DNA from: Xestospongia muta
Taxonomy: Eukaryota > Porifera > Demospongiae > Haplosclerida > Petrosiidae
Reading direction: 5' to 3'
NCBI GenBank assembly: GCA_963693285.1
Contig: OY848928.1
Location: forward strand, 4,431,827-4,495,826
DNA length: 64,000 bases
Shown: piece after piece, positions 24,378-47,050 of the stretch
How positions within the stretch are numbered: the first letter of the stretch is position 1
Layout of the letters: each line of letters opens with the position of its first letter
Position numbers and translations under genes: made by a program
The notes under the pieces: model-generated
Seen by the model: the letters and a program-made list of their open reading frames with translations, nothing else
Told to the model about the DNA's origin: nothing
Database searches by the model: none

Positions 24378-26220
24378 CTTTGTAACTGTGTAACCTTATC
24401 TTTCCTTTGGTATGCCTTTCCTTTCATCCTTAACTGACTCACCAACTGCTGTTGAATTATTACCTCTGCCATACACCAAATATTTTTGTTTTTGTTTATT
24501 GTTTATATTGTATGATATTTGCTTTTATTCCTCACTTTGCTATTGCTATGCAACTATCCCAAATCACTTTTCCGTTAATTTTTGACATATTATAGACTTA
24601 TTTGTTATGGCTTCTGCAACTCTACTAGTCAACACAATTTGTATTATAAAAACAATATGGCATACAGGTATATATAACATGTACTGTACATAGTACTGTT
24701 AGTACGTAGGTACTGTACATTCGATAAGTAAATCTATATGTGAAATGTGGTGTGAATGCAATAACTAATTTATGTATTAATTCTGTTAACTTGTAATTCC
24801 TTTGTTGATTTTGACAAAGTTGATAAGAACAATTAAGATAAATACACGTTAATATGGTAACACCATGTCTCTGAATATAATATAAGAAGTAAGATCTTGT
24901 ACTGTAGACTGAAAGGCGTCATAGATGTTTAATAATTTGCAATAATAATGATTTAATGCTCAGTTGATGTCGAGAACGACTATTTAAGTACATGATTTTG
25001 ATAAAATCGATGTGCATTAATAATTATGGCAACACTATGTCGTGATCACTATGGCAACACTATGTCACTATACAGTAAAATCATTAATCAATGTACATAT
25101 AAGTCTTAACAACAATGTCTATAATAACTGTATGATCATACCAAGAATCAAATTAAATGTCTTCCTCCTCTCCCTCCATAATATGGGCTCTGTTAGTTTG
25201 ATTTTACAAGACTTACTTAATATGCTTCAGACTCAGAGTAGGTATAATGTAATTAGAGGTCACTTGTATGGTATACTCCATTGTTGTCATGAGTAATGTT
25301 ATTGAGCAATAAAAATAAAGTAATTATGAAAGCATAACAAGTGATATGAAATAAATTGTTTTAACATAGTGTACATACCATTTACTATATATTGCAAAAT
25401 GGTTTGCACACAGAATACATGTAGATCATACCCTATTCAACAGTGGTAATGACGTAGGTACATTGGTAGCTATGAGAGGATATAAAATAAATCAATGTTA
25501 ATAACAATGAGATGGGAAGTAATCTAGCTGATTATTAGTAAAATCACATTTTCTTGTAGATGGTGCTAATCGCCATGGTGAACAATGTAAATATGTAAAC
25601 TTACAAAAGAATGGTAACAAAAACAAAGAATTGGCAGAAATATTGTTACTCCTCTCAATTGTTTTATAATATAGGATACATGTATCATATTTTTGACATT
25701 ATATAGTAACAAATTGAATAAATACTTGTGTTAATAGTCCAGGTGTAGAAGTTATGGTAGTTACTCTGTTACTCTTGTTTTAAGGAGGAGACAAGCTGGC
25801 TGGAACCTTTAATACTACATATCTCTCAATCTATGATAATATCATCTTGTTTACATGTATTTGAAATGTCTTGTAGTAAACAACACAAGCAGTAAACAAA
25901 TAAGACAATGTGAAAACAATGTATTCCTTTGTATTATACATCTTTGTCTAATACTTATAACTGTATTATACCAATATAGTTATAGTAATACTAATATTAT
26001 ATTGAGTATACTGTATACTAGAGAGTATATAATATAGCTATATATATATATGATGGCAATATAATTATGTACTATATAATAAATATTATAGCAATATATA
26101 TATATATATATATCAATGTATTGTACTATATTATTAGTGTGATGTTAGTCTGTTCAAAAATATCCCAAAACTTATAATCTAATATTAACCAGCTGATTAT
26201 ATATATTATTAGACTAATGA
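24378..26220. other. Gene-poor AT-rich interval
   Basis: No coherent exon on either strand. It contains short AT repeats (near 26040 and 26095-26112) and many stop codons in all frames. Confidence 0.55.
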
Positions 26221-26225
26221 TAATC

Positions 26226-27178
26226 TGATCTGATTGGTCAATTATAGCAAGAATGAGACTCAGATTGCCTTGTAACAATTATAGTAATTATGGAAAGTCA
26301 AGGAAATATTACAACACTTTGTCTACTCCACAAGTGCTGCCTTGCATTGCTACACGTGTGTACATGTATTTAGCAATATCATAAGCTGATTTGATTGGTC
26401 AGTTATAGCAAGAATGGGACTCAAATTGCCTTGTAACAAGCATATAAGTTATAAACTTAATTAAAGGAAATATTACAACTCTTTGTCTACTCCAAAAGTG
26501 CCTTGTATTGCTACATGTGTGTACATGTATTTAGCGATATCATAAGCTGATCTGATTGGTCAGTTATAGGAATGAGACTCAAATTGCCTTGTGACAAGCA
26601 TATAAGTTATAAACTTAATCAAAGGAAATATTACAACACTTTGTCTACTCCAAAAGTGCCTTGTATTGCTACATGTGTGTACATGTATTTAGCGATATCA
26701 TAAGCTGATCCGATTGGTCAGTTATAGGAATGAGACTCAAATTGCCTTGTGACAAGCATATAAGTTATAAACTTAATTAAAGGAAATATTACAACTCTTT
26801 GTCTACTCCAAAAGTGCCTTGCATTGCTACACGTGTGTACATGTATTTAGCGATATCATAAGCTGATCTGATTGGTCAGTTATAGGAATGAGACTCAAAT
26901 TGCCTTGTGACAAGCATATAAGTTATAAACTTAATTAAAGGAAATATTACAACTATTTGTCTACTCCAAAAGTGCCTTGCATTGCTACATGTGTGTACAT
27001 GTATTTAGCAATATCATAAGCTGATCTGATTGGTCAGTTATAGGAATGAGACTCAAATTGCCTTGTGACAAGCATATAAGTTATAAACTTAATTAAAGGA
27101 AATATTACAACTATTTGTCTACTCCAAAAGTGCCTTGCATTGCTACATGTGTGTACATGTATTTAGCAACATCATTAA
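26226..27178. repeat. Tandem array of a ~158-bp repeat (six copies)
   Basis: Copies begin near 26226, 26388, 26548, 26706, 26864 and 27022. Each has CTGATTGGTCA, then ACAAGCATATAAGTTATAAA, AAGGAAATATTACAAC, TTTGTCTACTCCA and TGTGTACATGTATTTAGC. The first two copies are longer and more diverged, the last four nearly identical. No open frame runs through. It lies between the small gene at 24040 and the 3' end of the TXNDC16-like gene. Confidence 0.95.
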
Positions 27179-27424
27179 AATTAAGTTAGTACAATGTGTT
27201 GTAGTATAATAATATGTAATTTATTGTTCCCAAAACAAGGAAATGTTGTTAACAGCTGATCAAAGTTCAAAGGTTAATAATTTCATAGCAATGAATGTGT
27301 GTTAGTTGACATAATTGACATAGTAGATGTTACAATTACAAAAAAGGGACTTTTATATGTGTTACTATATATATATTATAGTCACTATGTCATAATGTTA
27401 CTAAAAATAGACCAACATCGTTTA

Positions 27425-34368
<6,944 letters not shown>

Positions 34369-34517
34369 GGCAAGTGTACCATCTGGAGTTGCCTGTAGGG
34401 GGTGTGGCTCTGTCCATCCTTATATTTCCAACGTAACACTACAAATTTATATTCTTGTAGACACAGTGAGACCAATATACTTGGAAGCTGCATTTCTCGA
34501 TTTATTTTGCAGTGAAA
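34369..34517. promoter_or_regulatory. Divergent promoter between TXNDC16-like gene and cathepsin L
   Basis: 149 bp between start codons contain both transcription starts. A CACCC-type word (gggggtgtggc) is present at about 34397. Both products enter the secretory pathway. Confidence 0.55.
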
Positions 34518-36528
<2,011 letters not shown>

Positions 36529-36600
36529 TGTCAGAGCTGATCCACCCACTCCTAATCAATTCAATCAGAGTATAAAATATGTAAATTAACACTTCTTTAA

Positions 36601-36645
36601 ATAATAATAATAATAATAATTATTATTATTATTATTATTATTATT
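36601..36645. repeat. Inverted (AAT)n/(ATT)n repeat downstream of cathepsin L
   Basis: A run of AAT units is followed at once by ATT units, a potential perfect hairpin in the 3' region between the converging cathepsin L and FAF2 genes. Confidence 0.8.
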
Positions 36646-36950
36646 GTTATGTTATTAAATTTTAGTAGAAATATTAATGTTTTATGTTACACTAGCACTG
36701 TTAGAAGGTACATGTGCAATAATTATACTTTATCATTTCTTTTGTATAAGGTGTCCTCTGTAATATTAACTCTTTCATTTAAATAATTGCTGTTTTTGAT
36801 TTCAATTAGGACTGACAATTTTTTTAAAAGAGATAACTTCAGCAATTAACTTAACCTGTTGTTCCAATTCATGTGAAAAATGATGAACTATTTAATAAAC
36901 ATTAATAACTATTTATTAAACAGTAAGAACTATTTAATAAACATTAATAA

Positions 36951-39403
36951 CTATTCTGTATTGTCCTGAATAAATAATAAACATTTCCGTCCTAATTCCA
37001 AGTCAGATAGTAAAGGACCACCTCTTTCATCACAGTGTAACTCACGCCTTGGATAGTTAGTCAGGAGTGTAAAATTATAGGGGATATCATCATAAGTATG
37101 TGCTAAGTCATAGAGAGACTGTGGAAAGGAAAAAAGACACTTGTAAGAGCTATTAGCTATAATAAGTTAAGGCATGCCCCCACAATGCTTTGTACTTTCC
37201 TAGTAGTTTCATTTAGAACTACTGGGAGAAAACTGGAGTGCTTTTTGAGAAGACATAGTATGTTCATAGGATAAGTAATTTCTGTATAATTCTCAACTTA
37301 CCTCTAACTTATCTGATGGGCTAAATAGCCTCTCGAGTCGACTTCCATCAGGAAGTCTGATATTAATGTGAATAGTGTTAGCATCATTTGATGATGGTTC
37401 AGCTGGGAGACGATTCTTACGCATTTCTTTCTCTTGTTGGAATGCCTAAAGGAATCATGAATAGATCTGTAACATCAAAACAAATGACCTCTAATCTCTC
37501 TCTCTCTGCAAGTTCTTTCTGTTTCTTTTTTTCAGCAGCTTCAGCCGCACGCTGCATCTCTTGTTCACGTCTTTTAGTCTAAAGAAGTCACATCCACTAA
37601 AAAACACAAGATCAATTACACCAATACCTTCTCCTGATCTGCTTGTAACGATTTCAGATATTCTTCTTCTTGTTCTTGACGAATTTGTTGATCTAAACTC
37701 CTCTGTTGTCTAGTGGAACCACAATAACAACTGCTCCCTGACCACACCCACTAACCTTTCAGTTCGTAAAACTACAAGTTCTGGCTCATTTGCGGAAAAC
37801 ATTTGTTGAAGCTTGTCAATGACATCGCTAAGACTTATATAACCTGGATATAATGAATATAAAAACTGTTTACTTGTTTGTAGTTCAGACCTTCTAAACG
37901 TCCTATAACTGTCATACGAGATCCTTTTAACATTATTACAGCCATAAATGGATATGAGGTTTCACGAAGCACAAAGGATACTCGTGTTCCTTCCTCACTG
38001 TTTACATCTACGGCCCAAATGAGACATCCACATGATATTAGAACATCAGTGAATACATCAGTAGCCAACACCTCACTATTAAAAGAGAATGCATTTATAC
38101 ATTATGTCATTGTTTATTAGTTCACCCCTCCATCCATCCATTCATTCATCCATCCATCCATTCATCTATCCATTCATCCATTCATCTATCCATCCATTAA
38201 TCCATCCATTCATCTATCCATTCATCCATTCATTTGACCATCCATCCATTCATCCATTCATTTGACAGTCTATTTCTCATATACCGGCAAAATTTAGGAG
38301 TGTCTTGATGTCCAGAAGAATGTAGATAGACAAGAAGAAATTTAAGATCACGTTTAGCTTGGTCTAATGCCTAATATAAAATGACAATACTAGTATATTA
38401 CATATTAACAATACTAGTTATTACATATTAAAATACTAGTATATTACATAGTGACAATACTAGTTATTACATATTAACAATACTAGTTATTACATATTAA
38501 CAATACTAGTATATTACATGTTAACAATACTAGTTATTACATATTAACAATACTAGTATATTACATATTAACAATACTAGTTATTACATATTAAAATACT
38601 AGTATATTACATAGTGACAATACTAGTATATTACATAGTGACAATACTAGTTATTAGATATTAACAATATTAGTTATTACATAGTGACAATACTAGTACA
38701 TTGTATACACATTACATCATAGTTACCTCGCCATAGCTACATTCTAAAAAAGGTGGGTGTGTCATCCCATAGGTTTGTTCAAACTGAGATATAAATTCTA
38801 CCACATCACCTCGTGGATTATTAGCAGGTGCAGGCAATCGATTACCAAACAAAATATTAACTAGAGGAGACAACAAGAATAATGTTCATTGAAAAAGTTT
38901 GTTAACTTACGAATTAAATGTGTTAGTTCATTAAAAGTTGAGATAACTAATCGAATGGGAAAAAAGGCCCAATTTACCAACCACTCCCACCATCCTCGTG
39001 GTTGACCTTGTTGCTGTTGATGGGTTACCATGGATACCATGTGTGGGTGTGGTCTTGGTCTCGGTCTAAAATACAATACAATAGTATTAATCGTTAAGGC
39101 ATTATGAATTTTACTATGTCACCTGATTGCTTCAGACTGTGGTACTTGTTCTGGTAGGTGTGGCATGTGATGAGTATCAAAGACAGGCTGTACTCCCTCT
39201 TGAAAATTAAGAGTATCTTGTACTGCCATTTCTAGGTTCCAATGATGACGCTCTAACAAACTACGGCATTGCTCAAGATCAGAAAGTCCTGTCACTTCCT
39301 ACATATGATACATCACGTGACAATGTTATAATCATTATAAAATTACTTGAAAGTGAGCAAGTTTAGTAATCTTCTCTTCCTCATTCTCAACTTGGTTAGC
39401 CAT
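36951..39403 (-). CDS. FAF2: FAF2/UBXD8-like ERAD and lipid-droplet adaptor
   Basis: Membrane-anchored p97/VCP adaptor of the ER and lipid droplets. ATG at 39403 ([19 protein letters not shown]), stop TAG at 36951-36953. Domain order fits the family. [22 protein letters not shown]. Hydrophobic hairpin: [22 protein letters not shown] thioredoxin-like: [45 protein letters not shown]. Then a charged coiled coil ([20 protein letters not shown]) and the C-terminal [30 protein letters not shown]. The FPR-type p97-contact loop is YPR here. Introns carry ATCC repeats and a ~40-bp repeat array. Only 45 bp separate its start from that of CMC1. Confidence 0.94.
38120..38275. repeat. ATCC-type repeat in FAF2 intron
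   Basis: Ccatccattcatcc repeats on plus; GGATG on the sense strand, following the donor at about 38284. Confidence 0.88.
38375..38703. repeat. ACTAGT-rich tandem repeat in FAF2 intron
   Basis: About 15 units of 20-22 bp of the form ACAATACTAGTATATTACAT or the TAGTTATTACATATTA variant. Two subtypes are interspersed. Confidence 0.9.
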
Positions 39404-39448
39404 TTTAATGGCCACACCCACTAATGATAGTAGGTGTGACTGATCCAC
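39404..39448. promoter_or_regulatory. 45-bp gap between FAF2 and CMC1 start codons
   Basis: It contains GGCCACACCCACTAATG and GTAGGTGTGAC, a CACCC-type word in both orientations. Transcription starts of one or both genes must lie inside the other's 5' sequence or very close to it. Confidence 0.6.
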
Positions 39449-40634
39449 ATGGCTGCTTCCAACAACGATAGAGGGAACAGAATTATAAAAGTTGGAGAAG
39501 GAAATGAGCTGAGAAAAGTGGAAAAAGATGTACTAATACCCAAAATTATGAAAGAAAAAGCAATGCAAAGATGTAGCGAGTACGTGCAAGGTACTGATAG
39601 TAATAATACTCATAATTATTATTTTAAATAGATTGTTCTAATGAGGTCTTCTGTTTGCCTCATAAAACTTCATATATGTTCTCAATATCATTTAACCCCT
39701 TAGTCTTCATGTAATGTGGACATGTTTGTAATATTTGATGTAAAAATAATTTGAGCCACACTTCAGTTTGTGTGTGTATTTATTAATTTACATTGTTTCA
39801 ATTTATACATGTAGCTTTTGAAGATTGCGTTCGTGGACGATTAATATCTGTTATGTGGGCGTGTCAGGAACAAAACAAGAAAATGCAAGACTGTCTAAAT
39901 ACTCTGTTAGTTGTTGGATACTACTCTGTACTTTATAATGTATAATGTATTGTATGTACTTTATAATGTATATTATATAATGTATTGTATGTACTTTATA
40001 ATGTATAATGTATTGTATGTACTTTATAATGTATAATGTATTGTATGTACTTTATAATGTATAATGTATTGTATGTACTTTATAATATATATTGTATAAT
40101 ATATTGTATGTACTTTATAATATATATTGTATAATATATTGTATGTACTTTATAATATATATTGTATTGTATGTACTTTATAATGTATATTGTATTATAT
40201 GTACTTTATAATGTATATTGTATTGTATGTACTTTATAATGTATATTGTATTGTATGTACTTTATAATGTATATTGTATAATGTATTGTATGTACTTTAT
40301 AATATATATTGTATAATATATTGTATGTACTTTATAATATATATTGTATAATATATTGTATGTACTTTACAATATATATTGTATAATATATTGTATGTAA
40401 TTTATAATATATTGTATAATATATTGTATAATATATTGTATGTACTTTATAATGTATATTGTATGATATATTGTATGTACTTTATAATATATTGTATGTA
40501 CTTTATAAGATAATATTGTACAATAATATTACAGATATCACGATGTAGACTTTCAGAAAGAATGTGAACATGAATACTTAGTGCAGAGAGAGGAATTTCG
40601 AAGAACTGGAGTGAAAAAGAAGAAAGAAAAATAA
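39449..40634 (+). CDS. CMC1: CMC1, twin Cx9C complex IV assembly factor
   Basis: Intermembrane-space protein that supports COX1 maturation. Exons 39449-39590, 39815-39905 and 40535-40634 give 110 aa. The CHCH fold is clear: the first Cx9C runs from the Cys of QRCSEYVQ to FEDC, the second is CQEQNKKMQDC. The ending YHDVDFQKECEHEYLVQREE with EFRRTGVKKKK matches the family C-terminus closely. The second intron holds a ~600-bp AT-rich tandem repeat, large against a 333-nt coding sequence. The stop is 114 bp before the NDUFV1 start. Confidence 0.95.
39925..40510 (+). repeat. AT-rich tandem repeat (about 28-40 bp units) in CMC1 intron
   Basis: More than fifteen units combining GTACTTTATAATGTATA or GTACTTTATAATATATA with TTGTATAATATATTGTAT. 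Unit length varies through gain or loss of the TATAATGTAT block. Confidence 0.93.
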
Positions 40635-40748
40635 TACAAACGTTGACATAATATTACTTATTTAATATTCATCATTATTACTTTAACTAAATTGGGTGTG
40701 GTCAACATTGATAGCTATGAATAATTTACTCAATAAATATTTGAGAAA

Positions 40749-43684
<2,936 letters not shown>

Positions 43685-45077
43685 TACTAACTTTTGATGT
43701 TCTAATAGAGACATTATGATATATAATAGCTTTGTGTATAATATAAATGTCATGAGAAATACAACATTGCAAACACGCTATATCCTATAAGAACTGATGT
43801 CTAATTGTGTCTTTAAATTAATGATATTATATAATATAATTTAAGGGAGTATTAATAGTCAAAGGAACTTATCTAATTATGATCCAGTCCCTCAGCTAAA
43901 GAAGGATTATTAATATACCATTAAGGGCATAATATATTACTTACTGTATTAGTAATTTGATGTAATGTACTAATGGAGTACAACAATGTTGTTTACTTGT
44001 TTAAATGTCACAAGGAAGGGTTGGCTACATAATATTTCATAGTGTTGTCTATGTATGACCATTTCTTGTGATTAGTTTTTATATCTAATGAAATAAACAT
44101 TACTAATTATAGTAATATAATTGAGTTATATATAAAGGAATGTTTATCAACAGTAAACTATAATAATAATTGCTGGCAATATTAGTAATAGTGAAATTAC
44201 ATTTTGAATAATGTTTGCCAAAGTGTTGTGACTCTCTTTAATGATCTGTATACTAGGAAGGAATTACATCATAAGTAACCATGAAAACAACATAGTTACA
44301 ACCCATTGCCAATATATCCAATTACTATTACTACAAGCAATGTAATATATACTCATGTTGGTATACTGGTAATACTTGGTTAGCTGATGGTGTGAGAATA
44401 ATCTTGTTAGGGTTGTCTAACTTGCCAGGTATGCTTGTTGTGTGAATTATCTTGCCTCACACCTGTTAGAGTAGACAAAAACAATTTAAAGAAGACATCA
44501 ACATTGTTGAAATGGTAATGGTATTAGATGTTGACCTTATCTTTGATGATGTATAGCCTTTGTGTCTGTGTGTGTGTATGTGTGTGTGTGTGTGTGTGTG
44601 TGTACACATAGTAAGCTTCCTTTCAATATTTTGTTTATGAAAGGACACGTCAAAGAGGAAAAACATAATATTATAGCATTATATACCCTTTCTGGATGTA
44701 CATGTATACCACTGGATGAGACAGAGATGAACTCTTAAGGAGAGAACATCCTCCATTTTCTATCAATACATTACATGTACTTGTAAATAATATGTTTATA
44801 TACAAATAAAAATGATGTAATGTGTAAATTATTTAATGTTATATCTTTATTGATTATAAATGGTAAGTTGAAATAACAATGTTTGTTATTGATAGTTGAA
44901 AGAGAAACAATTAAACATATTTTGAACACATATCCATTGGACCATCTGTTCATCCATTACCCGTCAATCCATCTATTCATTCGTCCATTCAATCAATCAT
45001 CAGACTATTCTATGTCCATTTATTATCGTTACCATGGTCACCATTATCTATCCCTATCATTAATCACTGATAACTAA
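43685..45077. other. Intergenic interval after NDUFV1
   Basis: No supported gene. It contains a (TG)n microsatellite at 44566-44602 and scattered ATCC words near 44930-45000. Frames over these are repeat-driven. Confidence 0.55.
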
Positions 45078-45245
45078 CCTCCTTGTATTCCATTCCCCTT
45101 CATCTCTTGTTTCGCTTGTTATTTCTTCAAAGCTAACCACTTCAACTAATCCTACAAAGTGTTGACATACTAATAGAGCTCTTATAACATTCATATCATC
45201 ATTATGACATGTTGACACTGTACATTCTGACAATATTAACATTAA
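45078..45245 (-). other. Possible isolated coding exon, unassigned
   Basis: On the minus strand an open stretch reads CTVSTCHNDDMNVIRALLVC then FVGLVEVVSFEEITSETRDE, flanked by an acceptor-like GTCAG at about 45238 and a donor-like GAG|GTTAGT at about 45077. Its composition looks coding, but no partner exon was found within 1 kb on either side. It may be an exon of an unseen gene, a pseudogene fragment or chance. Confidence 0.25.
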
Positions 45246-45618
45246 TGAAACCTTATATATACAAGATGAACCAAACTAAATGTCTAGAATTGTCCTTATC
45301 TGTCTAACATATTATATATAGCTATGTATAATATTATGGACTATAGTGTTGTTATATTGAGTTACATTGTAGGGATTAGGACAGAGATTGCCTTTGACAT
45401 ATTTGTATTTGAATTTCATATTCGAATTTTTAAAAATTAAAAAAATGATTGATTCAAAAGTGAATTGTATGTACAAATTAATAAAACTTTAAATAAAATT
45501 TTCAGTATTCCATTATTGCATGCATGTGTGTGCGTGTCCATATGTGGTATCTATTTGTAGACAAACAGAATGGCATTATACAAGACTCTTTAGAATTAAT
45601 ATGATCTTTCATTCATTT

Positions 45619-46638
45619 CTAAGTCATCTGTCTCAACACTCCATTTTGACCATGTTGTTGAGTTAATACTGTGCGATGTTGTATATGGTTGGCCAGACCA
45701 ATGCTACGTAATGAACATGTATAGTATAATAATGACACAGATTCTCCCGGAGAGTCCAGGCTAACACTTGGCCATATGGGACCGTGAGGAAAAGAAACGG
45801 GAGATCCATAAGTTTCTCCGTTTTTAGTCCAAATTATCTCTTTTGAATCAAAGTCTATTTTAACCCCTATGGTGTCCCCTCGGCCATATCCACCTACATA
45901 GATACTTTCTTGAACCATTGTTGCTTCAGTTGCATTGCGTCCAGAGTGAAAATTACCATTACTTCTTCGAGCAATTTCTCCCTTTCTGAATGGATGTGGA
46001 TTGCCATCCCAAATTGTTTTACACTTTGTCTTCCATCGAGCTTCGTCCACAATTCCAATTTGAATCCACCCTTGTACACGTGAGTTTTCTATGTAGAGTA
46101 TCCAACCACAACGACCTTCAAAGATTCCTCTGTCCTTTGGTGTCTTTAAAACTGTTGTAGTATATGATTTACCATTATAGATGATGGTACGACCACTATT
46201 GGAGAAGGCAACAGAAGGATCTGCTATTGTTTCATCAAAGACTGGTGACAGCATATATTCGACTTGATTTTTGATTTCTCTATTGCAGGGTAATCTTTCT
46301 ACATCTATTGATGTCCTGAGGCTTCTAGCTATTAACAGACTCGCAAGATCTTGTAGTTTCGGTGGCTGGTACAAGTGTTTGCTGGGCCTTTGACGTATCC
46401 ATTCGTCTAATTCTTGAGCTTCCTTCTCGACTTTTTCTCTCAATTGTCTCTGTTGCTCTTCAAGTTCCTGTTGTTCAGAAAATGATCTTGTCCTTCTCAA
46501 GGTTGTCGTCTTCTCTTTCTTGTTTGTTAATCTATTATGACTCGCTAAAGTGGAAAGACTTCCAGCTTTTCTGATCACTGGATCTCTTGCTCTGTGCTCT
46601 GGAGCAGCATAAACAACACGACTTCCCTTCTGTCCCAT
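45619..46638 (-). CDS. SPRY-domain protein, single exon, probably N-myristoylated
   Basis: 339 aa from ATG 46638. The start MGQKGSR fits an N-myristoylation signal (Gly2, Ser6). A basic Ser/Thr-rich region follows (TTLRRTRSFS), then a Glu/Gln-rich coiled coil (QQELEEQQRQLREKVEKEAQ). A SPRY domain covers about residues 130-320, seen in FEGRCGWILYIENSRVQGW, IQIGIVDEARW, GRGDTIGVKIDFDSKEIIW and NGETYGSPVSF. It has no intron, unlike almost every neighbour, which could mean retroposition. No named orthologue was recognised; SPRY proteins usually act as binding adaptors. Confidence 0.8.
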   Translation of the reverse strand: MGQKGSRVVYAAPEHRARDPVIRKAGSLSTLASHNRLTNKKEKTTTLRRTRSFSEQQELEEQQRQLREKVEKEAQELDEWIRQRPSKHLYQPPKLQDLASLLIARSLRTSIDVERLPCNREIKNQVEYMLSPVFDETIADPSVAFSNSGRTIIYNGKSYTTTVLKTPKDRGIFEGRCGWILYIENSRVQGWIQIGIVDEARWKTKCKTIWDGNPHPFRKGEIARRSNGNFHSGRNATEATMVQESIYVGGYGRGDTIGVKIDFDSKEIIWTKNGETYGSPVSFPHGPIWPSVSLDSPGESVSLLYYTCSLRSIGLANHIQHRTVLTQQHGQNGVLRQMT

Positions 46639-47050
46639 CTTTTTTTCAATCACACGAGCTTCCAGTATTAAAAAAACTACTATAGACTTTCTATATGTAT
46701 ATATACACTACAGCAATAACAAGTTTCAAAGAATAGATTTAGGTCGAAAACTGCTAGTTACTTTCCTGCATTTACTGGAAGTGGACTGTAGGAGTTGGCA
46801 GCGGATTACTATTTCCACTGGCTCAACTATGCGAGGTATGCTTTTATCCAATAAATAATAAGTATTAATTTCATAAAGTGCATCTAATCTGTGTAACAAA
46901 CACAACAACTTTATATAATAAGAGTACTGTACGATATTGTAATAATAGTTTAAATTTACGATATAGGGGGATGAGGACAAAAATATTAATGAAATTACTG
47001 TATATTAATTATATCAGCTGTATCGACAAAATTAAAGACATAAGTTGAAT
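46639..47050. other. Intergenic interval
   Basis: No firm gene. A minus-strand open stretch at about 46745-46890 with a donor-like end could be a 5' exon of the SPRY gene but has no independent support. Confidence 0.4.
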
